A stretch of 64,000 bases of DNA, taken from Chinchilla lanigera. Taxonomy: Eukaryota; Chordata; Mammalia; Rodentia; Chinchillidae. Position numbers and translations under genes: made by a program. Of the stretch, positions 24,801 to 36,299 are shown one piece after another. Location: positions 2,372,793-2,436,792 of the forward strand of contig NW_004955429.1 in the NCBI RefSeq assembly GCF_000276665.1, in the 5' to 3' direction. Within the stretch, counting starts at the first letter, position 1, and each line of letters opens with the position of its first letter. Under the pieces are notes generated by a model. That model saw nothing but the letters and a program-made list of their open reading frames with translations, did not search any database and was not told where the DNA came from.

Positions 24801-25955
24801 GGAAAAGATTCTGGTTTGTTCTTCCTTTTCCACCCCTTCAGGAAAGGACCCTTCTTTCTGATTTGTCTCACCAAGAGTGCCAGAATGTCAGAGCAGAGGC
24901 AGCAGGAGTTACGGCACTCCACAGGGTAGGCTGCAGGGTGTCCCCCAAATGTGCCCTCAGAAGAATGAAGGGCAAGGAAAACCACCTTTGACCCTACTGT
25001 GCCCAACGGGAAGAGAGCGCATTCTTGGCACAAGACCTCCTCCAGGAGATGTCAGACACTGTCTAGCTGAAACAGCTCAGCCTCTTATGTTGGGACATAA
25101 GCAGGCAAGCCCACCAGGACTGCCCACCAGAGACAAAGTGGCTTCTCTTTGGAGAACAAGTTCCGCTCCGAGTGTGCTGATGGGAGAAATGGAAATCCAT
25201 GCATTTGCCTTGGGAAATTCCACTGGGAGTTTGGACTGTAAGGAAGAAAGAGGCTCTGGTGGAAGACAGTCTTCCAGTGCTGAGGACAAAAGTCACTAAA
25301 GAGATGAGCTGGTTAGATGAGAAGGGCACAGGCAGAGAAGGCTCTGGCACAGAGGGTAGAAGCAGGTGTCCTGGAGGCAGTGCCAGAGGGCAAGCGTCAG
25401 CGTGAATGATGACTCTGTCACAGAATTTATGGATGCCAAAGGAGACATAGAGTGATCTTCCAGTGATGCCCACCAGAACAGAAGACTGGTCTCAGTGGTT
25501 GCTACATCATTATAGTGCACACTGCACGGGGAGCGGGTGTCTAGACACAGCAGTTACTGAACGTATCATGATACGTTCAATACCACGACTCAGGATCATG
25601 ATGCCAATCTAGGGGGCTCTTAAGATAGAAAGTACAAAGTCATACCCAGGATAGACACAAGGAAGGGAGGACCTGCTGTCCTAGTGAGGGCTGGGCCACC
25701 TGAAGACTGCACCCTCTTAACACTGCCCCACAGCTACAACTTCACAAAATACAGCTTCTCCCCAAGGACTTCATTCATACACCTGCTGCTGCGGCTGCCT
25801 CCATGATGACTAGGGGCAAGATGCCCTGAATCCCTGAGATATGTAGAACATGCATAAAAGAGACCAGGAAAAAAAGCAAGGTGATTGGTCAGCTTTTCAA
25901 AATAGAAAGCAGCTTTGTCCCTTCCTCCTCTCCTCTCTGCCATGGCCTCCCACCT
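21825..25955. other. Large repeat-poor, GC-richer unique stretch
   Basis: About 4 kb without a recognised transposon. Open frames up to 140 codons (24877-25299, plus; 25063-25473, minus) overlap on both strands, which indicates base composition rather than coding. No convincing exon, promoter or polyadenylated pseudogene is visible. Confidence 0.4.
25558..25579. repeat. Perfect 22-bp palindrome
   Basis: The half-site tgaacgtatca is followed immediately by its exact reverse complement, with no spacer and one CpG per arm. A related 'atcatgat' recurs about 20 bp downstream. It lies outside any recognised transposon. Confidence 0.9.
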
Positions 25956-25970
25956 TAAAAACCAGGACAG

Positions 25971-26375
25971 CTTCAGTTTCTCACATCAGAAACAACGCAA
26001 TATTGACACGTATGTTCAATTTATTTCACTTATGGGTATGGTCTCAAGGTCCATGCATTTACCTAAAAATATCTCAGGTTTATTCTTCTTTATGGCTGAT
26101 ACCAGAATGTACACTAGATATCATGAAATAGAAAATATTCAGTTGGGAAGGAGAACTAGGAAGGGGAGACAGGGAAAGGAAGAAAGGGAAAAGAAAACAA
26201 AAAAGGAAAAATGGAAACAAAGCATTTTTAAATGAGGAGAGCAAGAGGAATTGAAAGGAGGATAAAGGAATGGGGTAAAAAAGGAGAATTAAGATAAGTC
26301 ATGTACAGGTACAAAGTCCCTATGATGAAAGTGATCATTATGTATATTTAAAATGTACCCATAAACTTAATTAGT
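25971..26375. mobile_element. Twin-primed L1: inverted 5' part plus sense 3' part
   Basis: Positions 25971 to about 26133 are antisense L1 (reverse complement of the ORF2 end, with 'ttcttctttatggctgat' and 'cacttatgggtatggtctc'). From about 26134 to 26375 the L1 is in sense orientation: purine tract, then 'gtgatcattatgtatattta'. This head-inverted structure is the hallmark of twin priming. Likely target duplications are accaggacag (25961-25970) and accagggcag (26381-26390), 9 of 10 matching. Confidence 0.8.
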
Positions 26376-26391
26376 AAAACACCAGGGCAGT

Positions 26392-28494
26392 AGGTGACAG
26401 GTATTGAAGGTTGAAACAGTGGGATCATATTAGGGTCCCTTTGTGGGAAACACTCAAGGGCACTGAAGTCTGAAAGCCCTAAGATTCAGTAGACAAGGTG
26501 GAGGGTAATGTTAAGAGCATTTCCGTGTGTACGTGGCTTCATTTTTATCTCAAAGTCCCTTCACAAGCATTATCCTGCATGCTGCTCAAAACCAACAAAT
26601 GAAGCACAGGAGTCAGAGGTCACCTCAAAGATGATTCTGAGCAGCCAGGAAAAAAAGTTATTTATATAATGTCAGAAGACATAAATTCTGACTCCAAAGC
26701 AAGCAAGAGTCCTTCCTGAACATCTCCCATGGACACCTGTAGAGCAGCACCCACTGTGCAATTCTACCACAGCTTCCTACCCATGGTGGGCAGGGCAGGG
26801 ACTCTGGGAAGTGTCTCAGGCCTGGCTGCCTTCCCATGAGCCTCTGCTCAGAGGACTGTGTTCTGAGGGAGGTTGTGTTCACCAACTGATCTCCTCAGGG
26901 GTCATGGACTCCAGACCTCGTGGGCGAGATAAGAGGAACCACCCTTAGCTCAGGTGAAAAGAAAGAAGCATAATTTTAAATGTTCCACTTTTGCTTCTCT
27001 TCTTCACTCTACATTGATGCACAGCATAAAAGGAATGAAAAGAGAAGTACTTTTATTGCTCCTTTCAAGGAAGTGCAGACATTCATTACACAAGAATACT
27101 ATGACTCTCTGTTTAATTAACATAGATTTGTTCCTTCCTTTTATTAACACTTAAGGGTGATCAATTATCTTCAATATTTCCTTCCTTGGAAAGCTCAAGG
27201 GAAGATTTTGTCTGTGAGACCCACACCAGATGCCTTCTGCCCCAGGAGGGAGTGGAATGAGGGGCTCACACTCACACCTGTGCTCCTCAGGAACACTGCA
27301 TCTTGGGGGTAGAGCTGGGGCTGTAGGCACTGCTCAGCTCTCAGAGGGCAGCACCGCTCTCCTGATTGCCCAACAGGAAACCTGGTGGAGGCATCTGACA
27401 TGGGAATGGGCCTCGTGGTCACGGGTCAAGAATGACTGTTCTTCAGAGAACACCACTCTGAAATGAAGCCACAGGGCCAGGGAAGCACGGTTCAACACTG
27501 TGTCCCGGAACTCTGCCACACCCAGAGAGGTAGTGGTGAGCGCCAGAAGGAGAGTACCCCTCCCTCACCCACTTCCCCGCCTGGCCTCTTATCCTAGAGA
27601 GTGCGGCTCTGTCTTCCCAGACTTCCCATCTCAAGAGTCTCCTGAGCTGACCAAACTCACTCAGTAATATGAGAACTCAACCGGGGCACAACCACAGAGA
27701 ACCCGTCTTGGGGATTCACCCACATTCTCTGACCTGTTGGAGTCCTTATTCCTCGAGTGTTGGTAAAAATAGTTTCAACAGCAGGTAGCCCAGGAAGAGA
27801 AGGAGCCGCCAGACATAGGGCACTTAGGCTCTGTGAGAAGTTGAGCCAAAGCCCAGCATGGCTTTTCATAGAAGAGAGACCTTTCTCGGTTATCTGAATC
27901 ACAAGGCTGCCGGAAGCAACTGAATTCTGAGGGTGCCGGGGCTTGACCATATCTCCAAGCCTGCATCACAGCATGGCAGAGTCACAGAGGGGTTCTGCGG
28001 TGGGGAGGGGCAACCTGAGGAAGGCTGGGGCCCCTCCCCACCTACCAGCCCAGCAGGTCCCTGGGCCTAACCCCTCTGTTCCATTTCCCAAGTCCTATAT
28101 TTTCTCACCTCCAAGAGCTGTTCTCTTTGCCCTATGATCAGATATTATCCACATCCTCCTTACTACCGAGCCATTGACTGGACCCAACCAATTCTGCTCC
28201 CTGGAAAGTCTGACATGCAGCCTGGAATGTTTGCCTATACCTTTACATTATACTCCCAGGGCCACAAATGTCATCAGTTCATGTTATCTCAGAATGTTTT
28301 TGCCTTGCTCTAAGTCAGACATAAAGTATGAAAATATTTTAACTTACTTAGTTTTGTGAACGTTGAATAGTACTTTTTTTGTTTCAGTCTTTACTGTCCT
28401 CAAAAGGGCTGATTTTGTCCATTAAAACTAGTCATTATTCAACATTCACAAAAACAAAATAAGCATAAGATGAATGTGTATAAAATTAAAAGGT
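26392..28494. other. Unassigned unique sequence
   Basis: No gene or confident repeat. A weak MIR-like patch may exist at 26550-26630. Minus-strand frames of 61-97 codons around 27200-27950 have no recognisable domains. Confidence 0.35.
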
Positions 28495-28496
28495 CA

Positions 28497-28675
28497 ACCA
28501 TGGTTGGTGTTGCATGCCAATAATCCAACATTCCAGGAGGCTGAGGTAGAAGGATCTCAAGACCAGCCTGGGCAGTTAAGCAATTTATCAAGACCCTGTC
28601 TCAAATGAAACACAGTAAGGGTGGGGATATAGCTCAGTGCAAAGAGTGAGGGTTCAATCCTTAGTCTGGCAAAAT
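28497..28675 (+). mobile_element. B1-dID SINE
   Basis: B1 part: 'ccaggaggctgaggtagaag', 'gaccagcctgggcag', 'agaccctgtctcaaat'. ID part: 'ggtggggatatagctcagtg' and 'agggttcaatcc', then an A-rich end. Confidence 0.88.
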
Positions 28676-28679
28676 AAAA

Positions 28680-29160
28680 TTAAACTCAAACTAATCTTAG
28701 GGATAAGCGGCTAGCACTGCCAAAGATTTCTGTGTGTTCGTGTTTTAAATTCCCTCATAAAATCAGTCACCAGGGCAGAAAAGGAGGGACCCACAGGAGT
28801 CAGGTAACTTCTCATATTACAACTCCTGGCCACATCAGGTTGCTTCTTACACATGGCTAAAATAAGACCAGATTAAATTTCCAATGAATCATGCAACCTC
28901 TCTGATTCCTGCTTCTGAAGTCACGAGAAATTCAATTTTCCCTACCTTTTATATATCAATAATATATATGTATATCCTATTTGTTATTGGTTCTCTGTAA
29001 AAACCCTCACATAAATCTTATATAAAATAAATTAAAATTCCATAAAAATTTTGGAGAATCTGACACTATCTTGATTTTCTCATGAAGTAGAAATAAATAA
29101 GTTATCCAAAAAAATTCTAATTTAAAAATGTAATGAGATCAGACTAGACAAATTAGCTAT
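28680..29160. other. Unassigned AT-rich sequence
   Basis: AT-rich, including an alternating 'atatatcaataatatatatg' patch near 28955. No gene. Confidence 0.3.
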
Positions 29161-29164
29161 GATA

Positions 29165-29751
29165 ATTAAAATATGGCACTAAGAGAAGAAAAATATATAG
29201 ATGTAGAACCCAGAATAGATAACCCAGAAATTAATTTTGTTCCATATAAAAAGTTGCTAGACACTCCTGGATATACATCCAAAGGAAATGAAGTCAGCAT
29301 ACAAAAGAGATGTCCGCATACCCATACATATTTTGGCATGATTCCCAAGAGCCAAGATATGGAACAAGCACAGGTGTCCATCAACAGATGAATAGATAGA
29401 GAGAATGTGATATATGGACACAGTGAAGTATTAATCAGCCACAAACAAGAATGAAATACTGTCATTTGCAGCAGATTAGAAGGAACTGGAGACCGTCGTG
29501 ATAAGCGAAATAAGCCAGTCTCAGAAAGTTACAAATGTTATGCTTTCTCTTATGTAAGAAACATGAAAGTAAATAAATATAGATAAACACAAAAACAAGG
29601 CAGAAGGGACAGGAAACTAGAAAGTAGTCTTCTAGTAAGAGGGAACAGGGTTAGAGGAGAGAAAAGGGAAAGAAGACTGAGGTAATAAGCAAGAAAATAA
29701 TCAAAATATGTTAGATATATATACAGCATTAATATCATTATTATGCCCCAA
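29165..29751 (+). mobile_element. L1 ORF2 end plus 3' UTR
   Basis: L1 ORF2 C-terminal sequence ('ggatatacatccaaaggaaa', 'agccaagatatggaacaagc', 'gaaatactgtcatttgcagc') leads into a purine-rich 3' UTR (about 29600-29700). It meets the next L1 tail to tail at about 29752. No intact frame. Confidence 0.9.
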
Positions 29752-31396
29752 TTTTATTTTTAATTGGTAAATTTTTTATTAATACATAACATTTGTGCAA
29801 ATTAGAAGGTACAGTATGATGTTTTGATTCATGTATACACTAGGTAAGTACCTTAAATATCCATTACTTTATATTTTATCACTTCTCAATGGTGAATACA
29901 TTCAAAATCCTCTCTTCTAACTAGTCTGAGATTTTTGCTGCATTATTATCAACTATTTTCACTCTACTGTTCCATAAAACACTATAACTTATTTCTCCTC
30001 CCAAATGTGAGATGGACCCATAGACACACCTTTTATCTTTCTTTCTCTACTCTCCCCAGCCTTTGTAATCACTGTTCCACTCTCAGCCTCTAAGCGATCA
30101 ACATTTTTAGACCCCATATATGATTGGGATCAGACAGTGCATATCTTTGTGTCTGTGGTTTATTTTGCCTCAGTACCATCCATGTTATTACAAATATCAG
30201 GATTTCATGCTACTTTTAATAACTGAATAGTATGTCTTTGTGAGTGCATATAGCATTTTCTTTATAGTCTGAGCCACTTTCCCATCACTGGGACAGAAAA
30301 CCTAGCATACGCAACTTAATGGAAAGCCTCATTTGGACTCAGAGTTCTAGTCCATGGTCATCTGACTCCAAAGCACACACAGGATGACAGCAGGGCTAGG
30401 AAGAGGAAAGCTGTTCAACAGATGGCAGACAGGAAGCAGAGAAAAACAAAGGACAAGAATACACTCTTCCAGGTCACATTTCCAGTAACCCGTGTCTTCC
30501 AACCGCTCCACCTCCTAACACCACACTCAGTCACTGAACTCATCAGTGAGTGAATCCACTGCTCAGTACAGAGCCCCTATGTGCCCATCATCTTCCAAAC
30601 ACATGAGACTTTGGGGGGACACTTGGATCTACACCATAAGGTTCCACCCCTGGCCCCCAAAATACTCATGTCCATCTCATTATGTAAAATGCATTCAGTC
30701 CATCTCAAAGAGTCAGCAAAATCTTAACTTGTCGATCACTGCTGAAAAGTCTAAGTCTCATTCTCTTCTGAATTCAAGGCAAATGTGAACCCCCGTAAAA
30801 GTCAAAAAGAAAGTTAAATATTTCCAACATCCAATGGCATAGGGCAAACATTATCTTTCCAAACGGGAGAAATAAACAGAAAAGAACTCGACTAAGTAAG
30901 ACCAAAACTCAGCAAGGCAAACATTATATCTTATAGCTCCATACTTGATACCTGGGGTTGTGATGAAGTATAAGTTGTGATGAGGTACAAGCTCCAAAGG
31001 GCTTAGGTGGCCCCAGTTCTATGACATTGCCAATTGCAGCCCTCATACTATCTGTCTTGGGTTGGCTTTGCTCACTGCCTACAGTTTTTCTCAACAGACA
31101 ATGCTTATTCCTGGCATCTCCAAATTCCTGGGGTCTGGAGAGTACATTTGGTTTTACTCTCACAGCTTCACTCACTGCCCTCTCAGGAGAACACTACCTA
31201 GCTCCCCATGCCCTTTTCTCAAATCCACCTAGAAGCCTCTCTCATCCCCCAACTCCTGCAATCTGCATGCCTGTAAAACCAATGCCACATGGGTGATGTC
31301 AAGGTCTGCTGTCAGCTCAGACATTAGCCATGTCCCCTCGAAACATGGTTCCAGAGGCCTTTAATTGCCAGAAAATCCTACCTAGATAGTCCTTCT

Positions 31397-31408
31397 CCAC
31401 CAGGGGGT
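31397..31408 (+). promoter_or_regulatory. CTCF-like core motif within MaLR internal region
   Basis: ccaccagggggt matches the CTCF core CCACCAGGGGGC except for the last base. Motif evidence only; occupancy is unknown. Confidence 0.25.
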
Positions 31409-32275
31409 ATGCTCAAGGGCTCTCTTCTCAAAGTAAACTTTACAGTTTTATATTTTTACACCATTGACCTGTGAAAGGTGGGATATTGCAGATTCCTGAG
31501 ATATTCTCAAGCTGTCTTTCCTAGGGTCCTGATACAAAATATTTGTCTTCTTTTAATACTAACTTTTTCAGCAGTATGGTCTCTTATATCCCAACTTTGC
31601 AGGCACTTCATTTTGGTAAAACTGCATACTTTTCACATGTGCTGTTTGCTCTTGATCTTCACTGTAGATCTGGGTAAAAAGCAGTCAGCCATAGCCATGC
31701 CATGGCCTGAGCATTAGGTTTCCTTGAAATTTCCTTCACCGGAAAAATTAGTCCACCTCTTCCAGTCTCTGTCTTTCACAAAGCCTCAGGACATGGGCAA
31801 AATCAAGACAAATTTTCTGCCAGGTGTAAGGCATGTGGTCTCTACTCCAACATCCAGTGAAGTCTTTGTTCCCAACAGAAACCTCCTGACTTTGGCCTTG
31901 CCTGTCTGCTCCCCATCAGCATTCTGGTCTTCTGCACTCTAACCAGAATTTCTCATCAAGTTTATCTTACAACATTCTACAGCTTCTCTAGCAGGTACCT
32001 CCAAACTTTTCCAAACTCTTCCCACAAACCAGTTCTAAAGGCTTCTGAACCATATTATCGGGCATAGTTACAGCAATGGTCCCATTAAGGGAAGAGAGGT
32101 TCATTTAGGCTCATAATTTCTGTCATGGTCAGCTGATTCCAAAGCAGAAACAGACTGGTAAAGGGGCATGGCAGAGGAAATGGTGTTTAATCCATGGCAG
32201 CCAGGAAGAATAGAGAGAGATGAATCTAGTAACAAGAACACCCTTCCAGGTCACACCCTAGTGACTTACCTCTCC

Positions 32276-32755
32276 TGTTATGGTTGATACATTGTATCAA
32301 CTTGAGAAGTCTAAAAGTCTAACTGAGTAACTCAGCAGTTCTACATTCTAGTGTGCACAACACATGCTTTACCATGCTAGGATGTTGTTCACTGTGTCAA
32401 CTTGAGAAGTTTAGAAGTTTAACTAAGTGACGCAGTAGGGGGCCAAGGTCCTCACTTTATGAACAGCCTGAGCCTGTGCAAGAGGAGGGCATGGAAATAG
32501 TGTGAGTACTACACCTGTCCAAGGGCAGAGAGCCTACCTATAATATAAGGGAGGAAAAGAGGCTTATTCTCCCCCTTTTGCTCTAATTGCTTTTGCTGTC
32601 TTCCACTACCTTGAACTGTTGCCCCTCTGCCATGCCACCCTGCCTTGGAGCCAGCTGATTACAAATTGAAACCTTCACAAACTGAAATAAATAAACCTTT
32701 CCCCCTTTAATTTGGGTGTCAGGTGTTTCATCCCAGCAGCACACTGAGAGCCCTC
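32276..32755 (+). mobile_element. Second MaLR/MT-like LTR nested in the provirus 5' LTR
   Basis: Begins TGTTATGG and includes a 'tcaacttgagaagt' block present twice (about 32296 and 32398). It ends with the polyadenylation region 'gaaataaataaacctttccc' and 'gtcaggtgtttcatcccagc'. The provirus LTR sequence resumes directly after it ('aggggaaattttagatat'). Flanking pentamers are tctcc and cctcc, a near-match target duplication. Confidence 0.8.
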
Positions 32756-33279
32756 CTCATCCCATCACCTTCAAAACTTTTAGGGGAAATTTTAGATATA
32801 AACTATAACACTACTCATCCATGGAAAAATATTTAGGCTTGTGCTATTTTCTGACTACTGTGAATAGTGCCACAAAAAACACTGGAATACAAATGCCTTT
32901 TTAACATGCTGATTTCATTTCCTTTGAGTAAACCCAGTAGTGGAATAGTAGAATTGCCCAATCACATAATATGTAGTTCTACTGTGAGATTTTGAGGAAG
33001 TTCCATAATGTTTTCCATAATGAATGTACTAATTTACATTTCAGCTGACAATATGTAAGTTTCCTTTTCTCCACATCCTCACCAACATTTGTTATTTTTG
33101 GCCTTGGTGATAAGACTTATTCTAATGGGGGTGTTATCTCATTGTGGTTTTGATTTGCATTTCTCTGTTGGTTAGTGATGTTGAACATTGCTACACAGAG
33201 CTGTCTGTCATTTATGCATCTCCTTTTGAGAAATGTCTATTCAGAGAGTTGGTTCCCTTTTAACTGGATTATCTGAAGG

Positions 33280-33318
33280 GTGTGTGTGTGTGTATGGGTG
33301 TATGGGTGGGTGTGTGTT
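33280..33318. repeat. (TG)n-rich microsatellite inside L1
   Basis: TG repeat with interspersed TATGGG units. Confidence 0.85.
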
Positions 33319-34215
33319 CATTTTGTTGTGCTACAGATTGTTTGAGTTCCTTATAAATCCTGTATATTAACTACTCATCAAATAAATGGTTTGCAGATAG
33401 CTTCTCTAATTCTGCAGGCTATCTCTAAGCTCTGTTAATTGCTTCTTTTGCTTTACATGAGCTTTTCAGTGTGACACAGTCCCATTTGTCAGTTTTATTT
33501 TTTGTTGTACTCTTGAGGTCACATTCAGAATTCTTTCCCAGACCAATGTCTTGAAGCATTCATCCTATGCTATTGCCTAGTAGATTTGTAGTTCCAGGCC
33601 TTACATTTAAGCCCTTAATCAATTTTGAATTGATTTTTGGATATGGTGAGGCATGGGGATCTAATTTCATTCTTCTGCATGTCAATACCTAGAAATCCCA
33701 GCTCATTTATTGAAGTGACTGGATTTCCCCATTGTGTATTCTTGGCTCCTTTATCAAAAATCACTTGATGAGTTTTCTATGTTGTTCCACTGGCCTTTGT
33801 GTCTGTTTTGGGGCCACTATAACATTGTTTATATCCTATAGCTTTTCAGTATATTTGGAAATCAGGTAGTACAATGCTTCTTGCTTTGTTATTTTTCTCA
33901 AGAAGGCTTTGGCTATTCAAGACTTTTGTGGTTCCATATAAATTTTAGAATTTCTTTTTCCTTCTGTGAAGAATGGTATTAGTATTTTTATTGGAATTTC
34001 ACTGGATCTGCAAATGACTCTGGGTTGTATGGACATTTTTACTGTACCTATTTTTCCAATCCTTGAATGCAAGGTATCTTTCAAATTGTATTTTCTATGA
34101 TTTTTTTCATAAATATTTTTGTAGTTTTTATTGTAGGGATTTTTTTTAATCTCTTTGTCTACATTCAAGCCCAAATATTTTATTTTATTTTTTGTTGTAG
34201 CTATTATAAATGATA

Positions 34216-34515
34216 TTTCATGGTTGCCTCATGAAACCTGCTCAGGAATTAGAGAATATCTTGTGGAACACACATAGCTTTGACTATCAGCTCAGATTGT
34301 TCATGTGGGCTATCAGTCTTAAGCAGTAATTCCCAAGAGTCCATTGAGTGTGTCTTGTAGGAGCTCATGATCAGTTCTCCCTGTCACTAAGTGCATACCA
34401 CAAGGCACAACCCATCATGTTCCCCTTCACTGGAATCTATGTCTGAAGAACTTATGTGGGGACAGCTTATGGAATTTAGTGCAGCAGATTCTCACCAGGA
34501 AGATAACGATGTCTA
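34216..34515. other. Unassigned spacer between two L1 copies
   Basis: 300 bp of sequence that I cannot assign to L1 or any other element. Confidence 0.3.
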
Positions 34516-34519
34516 TAGA

Positions 34520-36290
34520 AAGATGCTTACAAAACTACCAGTAAAACCTTAAGAACAAAATGGTGTTGATTTTCCCAACAAACCTTAGTGTTCTAAAGTA
34601 GCCATGTGCTTTGTGCAGAAGTACAGAGAAACATGGGGGAAACACTTGAGTGGATAGTCACAGGCAAAGACTTCCTGCGGAGGACTCCAACAGCACAAAA
34701 AATAATAGCAAGAATCAACAAACGGAAATACTCCAAATTTAAGAGTTTCTGCACAGCAAGGGGAAAAAACTAACAAAATGAAGAAGAGCTTCCTACAGCA
34801 TGGAATAAAATCTTTACTAGCTACTCTTCCAACAGAGTTCAAATATCTACAATATATAAAGAACTCCTAAAATTAACACCAAAAAAAAATCAAATAGCCC
34901 AACCAATAGATTGGCAAATAGATGGAACAGACATTTCTCAAAGAAGAAGTACAAAAGGAAAATAAGTATATGCAAAAGTGTTCGACATACTTAGTCATAA
35001 GGGAAATGCAAATAAAAACAGAGATTATATCACATTCCAGTCAGCACTGCTGTCATCAAGAATACAAAAAACAATGAACACTGGCAAGGACGCAGAGGAA
35101 AAAGGAACTCTTCCGCATTGCCACTGGGAATGTAAATTAGCACAGCCACCATGGAAATCAAGGTGGAGGTTCCTCAAAGCACTAAAAATAGTCACCATTT
35201 GAGGAAGCTGTACCAAGGTCTGGCATATACCCAGCAATTGCAGTCAAGAAAAAGATGCACAGGTGAAGCACATGGGATTTTTAGGCACTGAAACTATTCT
35301 GTGTGATACTGCAGTTGTGAATACACGCTGGTATGCATTCATTAAAATCTATAGAACCACGCAACACAGAAAAGAAAATAATGTAAACTGTAGAAGTTAG
35401 TTAAAAATAATCTATCCACATGGAGGAGCTCTGGGTAATCATGACTATGGAGGAACAAGAAAACAGCCTGTTGATAGACACAGGTGCAAGTCTCTCGGTC
35501 CTTCTTTTCAATCCTGGCCTTCCCTCCGGCCATCACACCTCAGTGACAGGGGTCACTGGTGAGGAGGTAATATGCTACTTTTGACCACCCTTAGGCTGTA
35601 ACTACTTGTTAGATCCTCCTTGTGTATCTCTGTCTTCCTGAGAAACCACCTTGAAGATACCACCATGTATTATAGCAGCCATTGATATTTTCCTACTAAT
35701 CTATCCATAACTCTGTAATGTTTGTATTGTTCCTATCCTATTTTGTAAATGGATGCATGTTTATTATTATGTGTTTCCTACAACAACCATTGAGAATAGT
35801 TAATGATTATTCAATAGGTCACTCATGTATAGCTCTATTTATTTTCTTTAGAAGCCACTTTGAAGATACAAATGTATAGTACAACTATTGATAATCTCTT
35901 ACCTCTTTTGTCTGTAACTCATTATTATTTGTCTATTTGTTTTTCTGAGAAACTATCTTGTAGATAACAATATGTAAAACAATAACCATTGATAATTTCC
36001 TACCACTTTGTCTGTAATTTGGTAAGCCCCCCCCATTATTATGTTATCCTTCTTTTACTCTTTAAAATAAAAAAATAAAAAATAATAATAATCTATCCAT
36101 ATTGATATTGGTTATCCTCATTAATTGAATGATACTGGATGCAAGCATTAATTGTACCAAAATGTAATAGAGTAATGCAAACTGTTAACAATGTATAATA
36201 CTTTGTGCAAAGGAAAAGTGGTATATAGGAACTCTATACCATCTGCTCCATATTTTTGCAACCCTAAAATTGTTCTGCTAATAATACCTA
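34520..36290 (+). mobile_element. Older L1M ORF2/3' end, split by a younger L1
   Basis: 34520-35290 carries ORF2 C-terminal sequence (74-codon remnant at 34978-35202 with [20 protein letters not shown], matching the family's WECKLVQPLWK stretch). 35300-35421 and 36103-36290 together make an L1M 3' UTR ('aatgtaaactgtagaagtta', then 'attgatattggttatcctca', 'gtatataggaactctatacc'). The two halves join perfectly when the inserted 35422-36102 segment is removed. Confidence 0.85.
35422..36086 (+). mobile_element. Younger 5'-truncated L1 with expanded 3' UTR, 16-bp TSD
   Basis: Inserted into the L1M 3' UTR. Flanking repeats aataatctatccacat (35406-35421) and aataatctatccatat (36087-36102) match at 15 of 16 positions. 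The insert has three degenerate copies of the ~100-bp 3' UTR unit (about 35630-35730, 35831-35928 and 35930-36025), then an A-rich end. It lacks any ORF2. Confidence 0.88.
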
Positions 36291-36299
36291 GTGATTAAA

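Larger units (their letters stand above)
30270..32810 (-). mobile_element. MaLR (ERVL-type) provirus, antisense, gutted
   Basis: An ancient, noncoding-competent endogenous element. Plus-strand order: 3' LTR (about 30270-30640), purine tract side, internal region (about 30641-32085), then the 5' LTR (about 32086-32275 and 32756-32810) split by another LTR. The internal region matches the MST/THE1-int type, with 'aaatatttccaacatccaat', 'cctccaaacttttcc' and 'aaccagttctaaaggc'. It is full of stops and I see no recognisable retroviral gene. The LTR-internal junction near 32085 looks slightly deleted. Confidence 0.85.
29752..34215 (-). mobile_element. Antisense L1 split in two by a MaLR provirus
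   Basis: The 3' UTR lies at the left (29752-30269) and ORF2 at the right (32811-34215). Plus-strand landmarks are 'ccatgttattacaaatatca' on the left, and 'ttgtggttttgatttgcatt', 'cccatttgtcagttttattt' and 'ttgcttgtt'-like ORF2 blocks on the right. The 2.5-kb interruption at 30270-32810 is a later insertion. ORF2 has many stops; the only long remnant is 85 codons (33917-34174, minus). Confidence 0.9.

Noticed and set aside
24877..25299. 140-codon frame in a GC-richer stretch
   Set aside because: The opposite strand is also open for 136 codons over the same region, which indicates composition rather than coding.
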